Shown: positions 48,051-55,886 of the stretch, one piece after another | How the letters are laid out: each line of letters starts with the position of its first letter | Numbering within the stretch: the stretch's first letter is position 1 | NCBI GenBank assembly: GCA_963704025.1 | Contig: CAVPGP010000003.1 | Coordinates: 496,001 to 560,000 of the forward strand | Length of the DNA: 64,000 nt | Direction of reading: 5' to 3' | Origin: CAVPGP01 sp963704025 | Lineage (GTDB): Bacteria > Actinomycetota > Thermoleophilia > Gaiellales > Gaiellaceae | Notes under the pieces: model-generated | What the model was told of the DNA's origin: nothing | Databases searched by the model: none | The model's input: the letters and a program-made list of their open reading frames with translations, nothing else | Program-made: the position numbers and the translations under genes

Positions 48051-49246
48051 GCGCCATGCAGACCGGCACTATGCAGACCGGCACCGCGCAGACCGGCACC
48101 GCGCAGACCGGCACCGCGCAGACCGCAGCGCCCCTGCTGCCGACCTACGCCCGCCAGGACGCCACGCTCGTCGAGGGCGCCGGCTGCTGGGTCTTCGGCC
48201 CGGGCGGCGAACGCTATCTCGACCTCCTCGCCGGTATCGCCGTCGTCGGCCTCGGCCACTGCCATCCCGCGCCGCACGCGGCGGCCGCCGCGCAGCTCGA
48301 CCGGCTCTGGCACGTCTCGAACCTCTACTGGACGGAGCCGATGCTCGAGCTCGCGGCGCGGCTCTCCGCCCGCTTCGGCGGCGCGCAGGCGTTCTTCTGC
48401 AACTCGGGCGCCGAGGCGGTCGAGGCGGCGATCAAGTGGGCCCGCAAGGCGAGCGGCAAGCCCGGGATCGTGGCGCTCGAGAACTCCTTCCACGGCCGCA
48501 CCATGGGCGCGCTCGCCGCCACCGGGCAGCCCGCGAAGCAGGCGCCGTTCGCGCCGCTCGTGCCCGGCGTCTCTTTCGCGACGGCCAACGACATCGAGTC
48601 GCTGCGCGCCGCCGTCGGCCCGGACACGGGCTGCATCCTGCTCGAGCCGGTCCAGGGCGAGGGCGGCGTCCACCCGCTCACACCTGCGTTCCTCGCCGGC
48701 GCCCGCGCGCTCGCGGACGAGCTCGGCGCGCACCTCGTCCTGGACGAGGTGCAGACGGGCGTCGGCCGCACGGGCACGTTCTTCGCCTGGGAGCAGCTGG
48801 GGACGAAGCCGGACGCCGTGGCGCTGGCGAAGGGGCTCGCGAACGGCCTTCCGATCGGGGCTCTGCTCGTCTCGGACGACGCGCCGCAGGGGCTCGAGCC
48901 GGGCGACCACGGCAGCACCTTCGGCGGCAACCCCGTGGTCTGCGCGGCCGCGCGGGCGGTGTGCGACACGATCGACGACGAGCTGCTGGAGAACGTCGCG
49001 CTGCGCGGCGCCGAGCTCGCCGCCGGGCTGGAGAGGCTCGGCGCCGTGATCGAGGTGCGCCGCGCGGGGCTGCTCCTGGGCGCGGAGCTGGACCGCCCGG
49101 CGGGCGACGTCGTCGACGCGGCGCGGGAGCGGGGCGTGCTCGTCGGCACCGCCGGCGAACGGACGCTGCGTCTGACGCCGCCGCTCGTGATCTCGAAGGA
49201 AGAGGTCCAGATCGGACTGGAGACGATCGAGGAGGTGCTCTCGTGA
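48047..49246 (+). CDS. argD: Acetylornithine aminotransferase
   Basis: The 399-residue PLP enzyme shows YLDLLAGIAVVGLGHCHPAP, FFCNSGAEAVEAAIKWARKA, SFHGRTMGALAATG, HLVLDEVQTGVGRTGTFFAW, and the PLP-lysine segment ALAKGLANGLPIGALLV. GDHGSTFGGNPVVCAAARAV binds the second subunit's cofactor phosphate. The N-terminus is odd: after MSA come repeated Met/Ala-Gln-Thr-Gly-Thr pentapeptides (residues 4-28) encoded by a 15-bp tandem repeat; the conserved protein starts at about PLLPTYARQDATLVEG. A GTG within the overlap with argB (48047) is used as start, although internal ATG codons at 48056 and 48071 also exist. Confidence 0.95.
   Translation: MSAMQTGTMQTGTAQTGTAQTGTAQTAAPLLPTYARQDATLVEGAGCWVFGPGGERYLDLLAGIAVVGLGHCHPAPHAAAAAQLDRLWHVSNLYWTEPMLELAARLSARFGGAQAFFCNSGAEAVEAAIKWARKASGKPGIVALENSFHGRTMGALAATGQPAKQAPFAPLVPGVSFATANDIESLRAAVGPDTGCILLEPVQGEGGVHPLTPAFLAGARALADELGAHLVLDEVQTGVGRTGTFFAWEQLGTKPDAVALAKGLANGLPIGALLVSDDAPQGLEPGDHGSTFGGNPVVCAAARAVCDTIDDELLENVALRGAELAAGLERLGAVIEVRRAGLLLGAELDRPAGDVVDAARERGVLVGTAGERTLRLTPPLVISKEEVQIGLETIEEVLS
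48056..48130 (+). repeat. 15-bp tandem repeat at the 5' end of argD
   Basis: Four full units and one diverged unit of (AT/GC)GCAGACCGGCACC encode the MQTGT/AQTGT pentapeptides. Each unit shares AGACCGGC with the lhr array. The repeat lies before the conserved enzyme, so copy number can change without loss of function. Confidence 0.93.
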
Positions 49247-49704
49247 ACAAGTACGAACGCCAGGGTGTGATCCTCCGTCTCGTCCAGGAGCGCGAGCTCG
49301 CCACGCAGGCTGAGGTCGCGGACGCGCTCCGCGACGAGGGCTACGACGCGGTGCAGACGACCGTCTCACGCGACATCGCCCAGCTCGGCCTGGTGAAGGT
49401 GCGCGCCGGGAGCGGGCGTCTCGTCTACGCGATGCCCGGCGCCGCCGACCTCGACCGGCTGAGCGAGCTGACGAGCGCGCTCCGGCGCTGGGCGCTCTCG
49501 CTGACGCCGGCGGGCAACCTGCTGGTCGTCCAGACGCCCTCGGGCTACGCGAGCGCGCTCACCGAGGCGATCGACGCGGCCCACCTTCCCGACATCGCCG
49601 GCTCCATCGCCGGCGAGAACACGATCATGATCGCCGCGCGCGACGGCCTCACGGGCGCCGAGCTCGCGGAGCAGTTCCGCCACCATCTGGAAGGAGACAC
49701 ATGA
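49243..49704 (+). CDS. argR: Arginine repressor ArgR
   Basis: The 153-residue protein has the N-terminal winged helix (MNKYERQGVILRLVQERELA, then TQAEVADALRDEGYDAVQTT and VSRDIAQLGLVKVRAGSG) and the C-terminal hexamerisation/arginine-binding domain (NLLVVQTPSGYASALTEAID, GSIAGENTIMIAARDG). The TTVSRDI-type recognition helix is standard. With arginine bound it would repress its own operon through the TGCAT-containing region before argC. Its position between argD and argG is common in actinobacteria. argF, which usually stands between argD and argR, is missing here. Confidence 0.95.
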   Translation: MNKYERQGVILRLVQERELATQAEVADALRDEGYDAVQTTVSRDIAQLGLVKVRAGSGRLVYAMPGAADLDRLSELTSALRRWALSLTPAGNLLVVQTPSGYASALTEAIDAAHLPDIAGSIAGENTIMIAARDGLTGAELAEQFRHHLEGDT

Positions 49705-50906
49705 GCAGGACCGCCGTCCTCGCCTACTCGGGCGGGCTCGACACGAGCTGCGCGATCGCGTGGCTGAAGGAGGACTACGGCTTCGACGAGGTCGTCGCCG
49801 TCCTCGTGGACGTCGGACAGCAGGCGGCGTTCGACGAGGCAATCGAGCGCGGCTACGCCGCCGGCGCGGACGACGTGCTGCTCGTCGACCGGAAGGACGC
49901 GTTCGCGGACGACCAGGTCGCGAAGGCGCTCCTCGCCAACGCCCTCTACGAGGGCAAGTACCCGCTGATCTCGTCGCTCTCACGGCCAGTGATCGCGGAG
50001 GCGGTCGCCGGAATCGCGGAGGAGCTCGGCGCCGAGGCGGTCGTCCACGGCTGCACCGGCAAGGGGAACGACCAGCTGCGCTTCGAGCTCGCCTTCAAGG
50101 CCCGCTACCCCGGCGTGCACGTGATCGCGCCCCTGCGCGATCGGATCTGGACGCGCGACGAGGAGATCGCCTACGCCGAGGCGCGCGGCATCCCCGTCGA
50201 GGCGAAGCAGGAATCGCCGTTCTCCATCGACGACAACCTCTTCGGCCGCGCGATCGAGGCGGGCGTGCTCGAGGACCCGTGGGCCGCACCGCCGGAGGAG
50301 GCGTTCGCGCTCACGTCGTCCCCGCACGCGCCGCCGCCGCCGATCGAGGTCGTGATCGGGTTCGAGGGCGGCCTGCCGGTCTCGCTGGACGGCGAGGAGC
50401 TCGAGCTCTCGGAGCTCGTCAAGACGTTGAACCAGCTCGCCGGCCCCTTCGGGATCGGGCGGATCGACATGATCGAGAACCGCGTCGTCGGCATCAAGAG
50501 CCGCGAGCTCTACGAGGCGCCGGCGGCGATCTGTCTGATCACCGCGCACCAGGCGCTCGAGGATCTCGTCCTCACCCGGGCGGAGCTCCAGGCGAAGAAG
50601 GAGCTGGAGGCGAAGTGGGCGACGCTCGTCTACGAGGGCCTCTGGTTCTCGCCGCTCCGCGAGGCGTACGACGCGTTCTTCGCCGCCACGCAGGACGTCG
50701 TCGAGGGCGAGGTGCGGCTCTCGCTGCAGGCGGGGACCCCGGTCGTCACGGGCCGCCGCTCGCCGCAGCAGCTGTACTCCCATCAGCTGGCGTCGTACGC
50801 GACGGGCGAGACGTTCCCGCACGAGGCGTCGTCCGGGTTCATCACCCTGTTCGGGCTCGAGGCCGAGCTGGCCGCGAAGCGGCAGAAGCAGAAGGAGCTC
50901 GTGTGA
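49701..50906 (+). CDS. argG: Argininosuccinate synthase
   Basis: The 401-residue enzyme begins MSRTAVLAYSGGLDTSCAIA, whose SGGLDTS is the PP-loop that binds ATP. YPLISSLSRPVIAEAVAGIA, VHGCTGKGNDQLRFELAFKA and KQESPFSIDDNLFGRAIEAG match the citrulline/aspartate sites, and the helical tail ends LEAELAAKRQKQKELV. It joins citrulline and aspartate. The ATG at 49701 overlaps the argR stop (ATGA) and has GAAGGAGA 6-12 nt upstream. The stop overlaps the argH start. Confidence 0.96.
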   Translation: MSRTAVLAYSGGLDTSCAIAWLKEDYGFDEVVAVLVDVGQQAAFDEAIERGYAAGADDVLLVDRKDAFADDQVAKALLANALYEGKYPLISSLSRPVIAEAVAGIAEELGAEAVVHGCTGKGNDQLRFELAFKARYPGVHVIAPLRDRIWTRDEEIAYAEARGIPVEAKQESPFSIDDNLFGRAIEAGVLEDPWAAPPEEAFALTSSPHAPPPPIEVVIGFEGGLPVSLDGEELELSELVKTLNQLAGPFGIGRIDMIENRVVGIKSRELYEAPAAICLITAHQALEDLVLTRAELQAKKELEAKWATLVYEGLWFSPLREAYDAFFAATQDVVEGEVRLSLQAGTPVVTGRRSPQQLYSHQLASYATGETFPHEASSGFITLFGLEAELAAKRQKQKELV

Positions 50907-52120
50907 CGCTCTGGGCCGGACGCGTGCAGACGCCGCTCGCCGCGGAGGTCTGGGACTTCCTGAAGGCGGACGACGAGGAGCTGCTGGCCTACGACTGCGA
51001 GGCGACGGTGCTGCATGCGCAGCGCCTGCACGCGGCGGGGCTGCTCGACGACGCCGAGCTCTCGGACGTGAAGCGCACGCTGCGCGTGCTCTCCGAGGTC
51101 GGGCTGCACGGCGGCGGCGACGAGGACGTCCACTCGGCGATCGAGCGGCTGCTCGGCGAGGTCGGGAAGAAGATCCACGCCGGCCGCTCGCGGAACGACC
51201 AGGTGGCCGCGGCGATGCGCCTCTACGTGGCCGATGCCTGCCGCGAGGCGATCGCCGGGATCGAGCGGCTCGCGCGCACGATCCTCGCCCGGGCCGACGA
51301 GGACGCGGAGACGCCGATGCCCGGCTATACGCACCTGCAGCGGGCGCAGCCCGTTACCGTCGGCCATCACCTGCTCGCCTGGGTCGAGATGCTCGATCGC
51401 GACCGGGCCCGGTTCCGGTTCGCAGCCGAGCAGGCCGCGCCGTCGCCGCTCGGCGCGGGCGCGCTGGCCGGGTCGACCCTGCCGCTGCCGGCGCCCGAGG
51501 GGCAGATGCGGAACTCGCTGGACGCCGTCTCCGACCGCGACTTCGCGTCCGACTACCTCTACGCCGTCGCCGTGCTCTTCGGTCACCTCTCCCGGATCGG
51601 CGAGGAGCTCTGCCTCTGGGCGACGAGCGAGTTCGGCTTCGTCCGCCTGCCGGAGGAGGCCGCCACGGGCTCCTCGATGATGCCGCAGAAGCTGAACCCC
51701 GACGTCGCCGAGCTCGTGCGTGGCAAGGCCGGGACGGCGATCGGCCGGCTGGCCGGGCTGCTCGCGGTCGTCAAGGGACTGCCCCTCGCGTACGACCGCG
51801 ACCTGCAGGAGGACAAGACGCCGGTCTTCACCGCCCGCAAGGACACCGCCGGCGCGCTCGCCGCGCTCGCCGTGCTGCTGAACGGGATCGAGCTGGACCG
51901 CGGGCGGCTCGCCGCGGCGTGCTCCGATCGGGCGCTGCTGGCGACGGACGCCGCCGAGGCACTCGTGCGCGACGGCGTGCCGTTCCGCGAGGCGCACGAG
52001 CAGGTCGCCGCCTCGGTCCGCGACGGCTCGTTCGAGGCGCCAGAGGCAGGCGAGCGCGCCGCGCCCGGGCCGGGCGGCGTGCACGCGGCGCTGCGGGAGG
52101 CGGCCTCGCGTTTCGCGTAG
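50903..52120 (+). CDS. argH: Argininosuccinate lyase
   Basis: The 405-residue enzyme belongs to the fumarase/aspartase superfamily. MTLWAGRVQTPLAAEVWDFL opens it; EDVHSAIERLLGEVGKKIHA, AGRSRNDQVAAAMRLYVADA, TPMPGYTHLQRAQPVTVGHH and the signature GSSMMPQKLNPDVAELVRGK follow. The signature usually reads MPQKKNPD; the second Lys is Leu here, a change away from the catalytic Ser. LAYDRDLQEDKTPVF is also typical. It splits argininosuccinate to arginine and fumarate. GTG 50903 overlaps argG. It is about 50 residues shorter than many homologues, mainly at the C-terminus. Confidence 0.95.
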   Translation: MTLWAGRVQTPLAAEVWDFLKADDEELLAYDCEATVLHAQRLHAAGLLDDAELSDVKRTLRVLSEVGLHGGGDEDVHSAIERLLGEVGKKIHAGRSRNDQVAAAMRLYVADACREAIAGIERLARTILARADEDAETPMPGYTHLQRAQPVTVGHHLLAWVEMLDRDRARFRFAAEQAAPSPLGAGALAGSTLPLPAPEGQMRNSLDAVSDRDFASDYLYAVAVLFGHLSRIGEELCLWATSEFGFVRLPEEAATGSSMMPQKLNPDVAELVRGKAGTAIGRLAGLLAVVKGLPLAYDRDLQEDKTPVFTARKDTAGALAALAVLLNGIELDRGRLAAACSDRALLATDAAEALVRDGVPFREAHEQVAASVRDGSFEAPEAGERAAPGPGGVHAALREAASRFA

Positions 52121-52123
52121 CGG

Positions 52124-52759
52124 CTAGCCGTCCCAGGGCGGGAGCTCGAGCGCCCGCTCGTACGCGGCCCGGTCGTGGACCGGTTCACCGTGCGACACGA
52201 TCACCCGCTCGAACGGAAGCTCGAGGAGCGCCCGCAGGGCGGGCAGCGCACGTTCCTCGTGCCACGGCGTCGACCACACGCGGAGCTCTCCCTCGGGCGC
52301 CGTGAGCGCGTCCGCGAAGACGATCGTCTCCTGCTCGGGCAGCCAGAGGGGCGTCTCGTTGCGTCCGCGCCCGTCGTACAGGGCGATCAGCCCGCCGGGA
52401 AGGCGGGTGCCGGGCTCGATCGGCTCCAGCTCGGTCTCGGGCACGTTCGTGCGCCAGTACAGATACGGGCCGAAGGCGCGGGCGCCGTAGCGCCCGACGA
52501 AGAGGTCGACGTCCCGGATGTGATCCGGCTTCAGGACGACGACGAGCGTCGGCGGGCGAGCATCGAGTCGCTCCCAGAGCTCGGGCGCGTCGTCGAGCGG
52601 CGCCAGCGGGTCGACGAGCACGACCTCGCCGCCGGACTCGACGCACGTCGAGGTGACGCGCCGCGGCCAGCCCGCCTCAGGCGTCCAGTCGGGATAGTCG
52701 ACGCGCCAGATCCAGAGACCGGGCGCCAGGTCGCGGAGCTCGTGCGCCATGCGGGGCAT
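52124..52759 (-). CDS. Degenerate metallo-beta-lactamase-fold protein
   Basis: The 209-212 residue protein (ATG 52759 or 52750) follows the MBL fold: LAPGLWIWRVDYPDWTPEAG, STCVESGGEVVLVDPLAPLD, VVVLKPDHIRDVDLFVGRYG in place of the usual THxHxDH, QETIVFADALTAPEGELRVW, and FERVIVSHGEPVHDRAAY. The first metal motif is reduced to KPDHIRD, so metal binding is doubtful or altered, while the later VSHGEPV is kept. Such proteins occur widely in soil actinobacteria without known substrate. It converges on argH with stops 3 bp apart, which separates it functionally from the arginine operon. Confidence 0.8.
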   Translation of the reverse strand: MPRMAHELRDLAPGLWIWRVDYPDWTPEAGWPRRVTSTCVESGGEVVLVDPLAPLDDAPELWERLDARPPTLVVVLKPDHIRDVDLFVGRYGARAFGPYLYWRTNVPETELEPIEPGTRLPGGLIALYDGRGRNETPLWLPEQETIVFADALTAPEGELRVWSTPWHEERALPALRALLELPFERVIVSHGEPVHDRAAYERALELPPWDG

Positions 52760-52791
52760 GCTGCCAGCTTTGCGTTTCCACCCGCCCGCGC

Positions 52792-52797
52792 TACTGT
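52792..52797 (+). promoter_or_regulatory. Possible -10 element TACTGT before the SpoIID-like gene
   Basis: TACTGT ends 10 nt before ATG 52808; this gap is longer than at the other sites, so the call is weak. Confidence 0.35.
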
Positions 52798-52807
52798 TCG
52801 GCGCTTC

Positions 52808-54081
52808 ATGCGGGGTCTCGCTGTGGCGATCGCGGCGCTCGTCCTCGTGCCTGCGTCGACTGCCGGCTCGGTCTTCGTGATCGACGGCCGCGGCTGGGGG
52901 CACGGCGTCGGCATGAGCCAGTGGGGCGCCGAGGGCTACGCCCGCCACGGCTGGACGTACCGGGGGATCCTCGGCCACTACTACCCGCACACGCGGATCG
53001 AGGTCGTCAGACGAGGCGCGGTGCGCGTGCTGCTGCTGGAGAAGCAACCGCGTGTGCGGGTCTCGTCGGCGAGGGCGTTCCGCGTCGTCGGCACGAGGCG
53101 GACCGTCCGCAAGGCACCGCTCACGCTGCGTGCGGGAATCGGGCGCCCGGTCCGCGTCGAGCCGGGCGCGCAGCCGCTGCTCGTCAACGGCAAGGCCTAT
53201 CGCGGAGCGCTCGTCGTCAGGCAGCGGCCGGGCGGCCTGCAGGTCGTGAACGTCGTCCCGCTCGACCTCTACGTCAGGGGCGTCGTGCCGTACGAGATGC
53301 CGAAGGGGTGGAGCGAGGAGGCCTACGAGGCGCAGACGGTCGTGGCGCGGTCGTACGCGCTGGCGAGCCCCGAGTCGCCGCCGGACTTCGACCTCTACGC
53401 GGATCAGCGCAGCCAGGTTTACGGGGGCGTGGCGGCGGAGCGTCCGCAGACGAACCTCGCCGTCGGCGCCACGGCCGGGCGCGTGCTGACGTATCACGGC
53501 CGGGTCGTCCGAGCCTACTACCACTCGTCGTCGGGCGGCTGGACCGCGGCCGCGGCGGCCGTCTGGAAGGAGGAGCTGCCGTACCTCGTTCCGGTGCGGG
53601 ACCCGTACGACACGATCTCGCCCTATCACCACTGGGGCCCCTACCTGTTCACGCTCGCCGGCCTGCGCGCCAAGCTGCACGCGCCGAGGCTCCGCGACGC
53701 GATCGTGGTCGCCGACCGCACCGGGCGCGCCCGGTCGGTGCGGCTTGTCGGGGCGTCGACGTCACGGGTGCTGGACGCGGACGCGTTCCGGCGCAGGCTC
53801 GGCCTGCGCTCGACGGCGTTCTCGCTCCGCGTCCTCTCGCTGGCGCCTCTCCTGCGGACGACGCTCGGCACGGGCGTCACCGTCTCCGGCTTCGCGCGCG
53901 GCCTCGGGGCGCTGCGGCTCGAGCGGCGCTCGCCGGACGGCGCGTGGCAGCCTCTCCGGCGCGTGGTGGCCGGCCGCGACGGCCGCTTCCGACTCGTCCT
54001 CCGGCCTCGCCGCGCCGGGGTCTACCGCGTCGTCGCCCCGAGGTACGGAGCAGCGGTCGAGGTCCGGCTGAGCGCCCTTGA
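52808..54081 (+). CDS. Secreted SpoIID/LytB-domain protein, end uncertain
   Basis: A signal peptide (MRGLAVAIAALVLVPASTAG) leads to SVFVIDGRGWGHGVGMSQWG and AEGYARHGWTYRGILGHYYP, then the SpoIID core: LQVVNVVPLDLYVRGVVPYE, MPKGWSEEAYEAQTVVARSY and RVVRAYYHSSSGGWTAAAAA. SpoIID-like proteins are lytic transglycosylases acting on denuded peptidoglycan; here it would act outside the cell. The catalytic Glu would be the one in VVPYEMP. A C-terminal beta domain (VTVSGFARGLGALRLERRSP) ends near RYGAAVEVRLSA. No stop occurs in this frame; stops at 54071 and 54081 are in the other two frames, so a small indel close to the 3' end is likely. The frame otherwise runs open to 55300 across another gene. 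Confidence 0.78.
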
Positions 54082-54158
54082 GCCGCCGGCGGGCCACCCG
54101 CTTCGACGCCGGATGCCGATTGCTAGGCTCCCGGGAACCCAGTCGGAGGTGACGGCCA

Positions 54159-55047
54159 CTGAGGCGCTTCGTCCTTCCTGCGGTTCTCGTGCTCGCGGTC
54201 TCGGCATCGCCCGCTACCGCGTCGCAGCTCGTCGACCGCAATGCAAGCTCAGTCGCGCTCGCGGTCAACGGCCGAGGGGAGGCCCTGCTCAGCTACAGGT
54301 CGGCGGGCACCGTGAAGCACGTCCTGGCCTGGGGAGCCGTCGACGCGCTCGCGCCGACGACGGCCGGCCAGCAGGTCGAGTTCCGGCTCGACTACGCCGG
54401 GGGCTACGGCAAGTACCGCCGCGACTACTGGAAGAGCTTCGGCGGCTCCTGCGGCCCCTACGAGGGACCGCCGCTCGCCTGGCTCGTCACGGCCTGCACT
54501 GCGCCGGACGGCTCCTTCTGGGCGCTGCAGGCGTGGCAGCGCGGCCTTCCGAACTACGGCGTCGCGCCGACGCCCGGCCAGGCGGTCTGGGAGCTCCATC
54601 TCTCGCACTGGACGGGCCCGCTGGCCGTGCTGACGATCAAGCTCGACTGGGCCTACCGGCGATACGAGCACCTGTACGGATCGTTCACCTACCGCGGGAC
54701 AGGCGTCTACGGCCTCCACTCGACGCGGTCCGGCAGCCCGCTCGACGGCTTCGGGCGGAACCTCTACGTCGACACCTTCGGCTCGAGCTACGGACCCGGT
54801 TGGAGGCGCGAGAACAGCTTCCTCACCCACCGCTCGCGCGGAACGTTCTGCTACGGCTTCTACCCGCATGGCTCCCGTCCGACCGGCAACGGCGCCAAGT
54901 ACCGGGCGACGATCATCGGGCCGGGAGTCACCCCGGACGTCGTCTGGCAGGGCACCTCGCGCGGAGCGTACGACCGGGTCGCCGACCTGCTCGCGAACGC
55001 GGAGCAACGCTCGTCCTTTCGCGACGGGATCTGCACGGTGCGGCTAG
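54159..55047 (+). CDS. Secreted protein of unknown function, end uncertain
   Basis: The predicted start is CTG 54159, because CGGAGGT lies 8 nt upstream and it gives a good signal sequence (LRRFVLPAVLVLAVSASPAT, cut after ASPATA-S); GTG 54189 is the alternative. The mature part is aromatic and Gly-rich: VEFRLDYAGGYGKYRRDYWK, GSCGPYEGPPLAWLVTACTA, WQRGLPNYGVAPTPGQAVWE, THRSRGTFCYGFYPHG. Three or four Cys could form disulfides. Homology-like sequence stops at GICTVR (about 55040), where TAG exists only one frame away (55045-55047); the frame otherwise continues antisense to the next gene, so a one-base indel is likely. I recognise no family. A TAGGCT box at 54125-54130 is a plausible promoter. 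Confidence 0.68.
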
Positions 55048-55772
55048 CCCTTCCGCTCGAGGAACGCGCGCAGCATCGCCTGCCCCTCGGCGCTCGTGCG
55101 CCGCTCGGCGATCCGCCGTGCGGTCTCCTCGCCGTCGGGCCGGTCGAGCACAAGGCGCTTCGCGTGCCGCGCCGCCTCGCGCCCTGCCGAGCGCAGCTCC
55201 GCCAGGACTCGCTCGAGCTCCGTGTCGACGTCGTCGGCCACGTCGTGGACGAGCCCGATCCGCTTCGCGGTCTCCGCGTCGAAGCGTTCGCCCGTGGTGA
55301 AGTACCGCCGCGCCCACGAAGGCCCGATCTTCGCCAGCGCGAACGGCGAGATCACCGCCGGGACGATCCCGAGCTTCGTCTCCGAGAACGCGAACACCGC
55401 GTCACGCGCCGAAACGGCGATGTCGGCGCAGGCGACCAGGCCCGCGCCCCCGCCGAGCGCATGCCCATGGATGCGGCAGACGACCGGAGCGGGGCACTCG
55501 TCGATCGCGACGAGCATGGCTCGCAGGCGCCGCGCGTCCTCGACGTTCTCGTCGTAGCCGAGCTCGACCGAGGAGCGCATCCACTCGACGTCGGCGCCTG
55601 CGCAGAACGACGGCCCGTCGCCCGCGAGCACGAGCGCCCGGACGTCGCCGACGTCCACGAACGCGTCGGTCAGCTCCGCGATCAACGCGGCGTCGAAGGC
55701 GTTCCGACGCTCCGGCCGCGCGAGCGTGACACGCAGGAGGTCGCCGTCTCGCTCTGTCCGCACCGCACTCAT
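55044..55772 (-). CDS. Enoyl-CoA hydratase/isomerase family protein
   Basis: The 242-residue crotonase-fold protein shows VTLARPERRNAFDAALIAEL, VRALVLAGDGPSFCAGADVE (first oxyanion-hole strand), CRIHGHALGGGAGLVACADI (second) and AFSETKLGIVPAVISPFAL with the conserved Glu. The usual GGCE of hydratases reads GGGAG here, so the first catalytic Glu is missing; a strict enoyl-CoA hydratase is less likely than an isomerase, methylglutaconyl-CoA hydratase or other crotonase reaction. ATG 55772 starts MSAVRTERDGDLLRVTL. Its stop overlaps the end of the secreted-protein gene. It would fit leucine or fatty-acid breakdown together with the carboxylase subunits. Confidence 0.9.
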   Translation of the reverse strand: MSAVRTERDGDLLRVTLARPERRNAFDAALIAELTDAFVDVGDVRALVLAGDGPSFCAGADVEWMRSSVELGYDENVEDARRLRAMLVAIDECPAPVVCRIHGHALGGGAGLVACADIAVSARDAVFAFSETKLGIVPAVISPFALAKIGPSWARRYFTTGERFDAETAKRIGLVHDVADDVDTELERVLAELRSAGREAARHAKRLVLDRPDGEETARRIAERRTSAEGQAMLRAFLERKG

Positions 55773-55886
55773 GGCGCGGAGATCCTTACAGACTTGCCTG
55801 AAACCCTTACGGATGTTCGCGGGAATCGCTAACAGCATCGCCCGACGATCCCTCTGTCACGTCACACGTCTCAGGGGGAGGCAGAG

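Noticed and set aside
48047..48130. The argD N-terminal repeat as a RiPP precursor or separate small peptide gene
   Set aside because: It is in frame with the aminotransferase, has no stop, and consists only of slipped pentapeptide copies.
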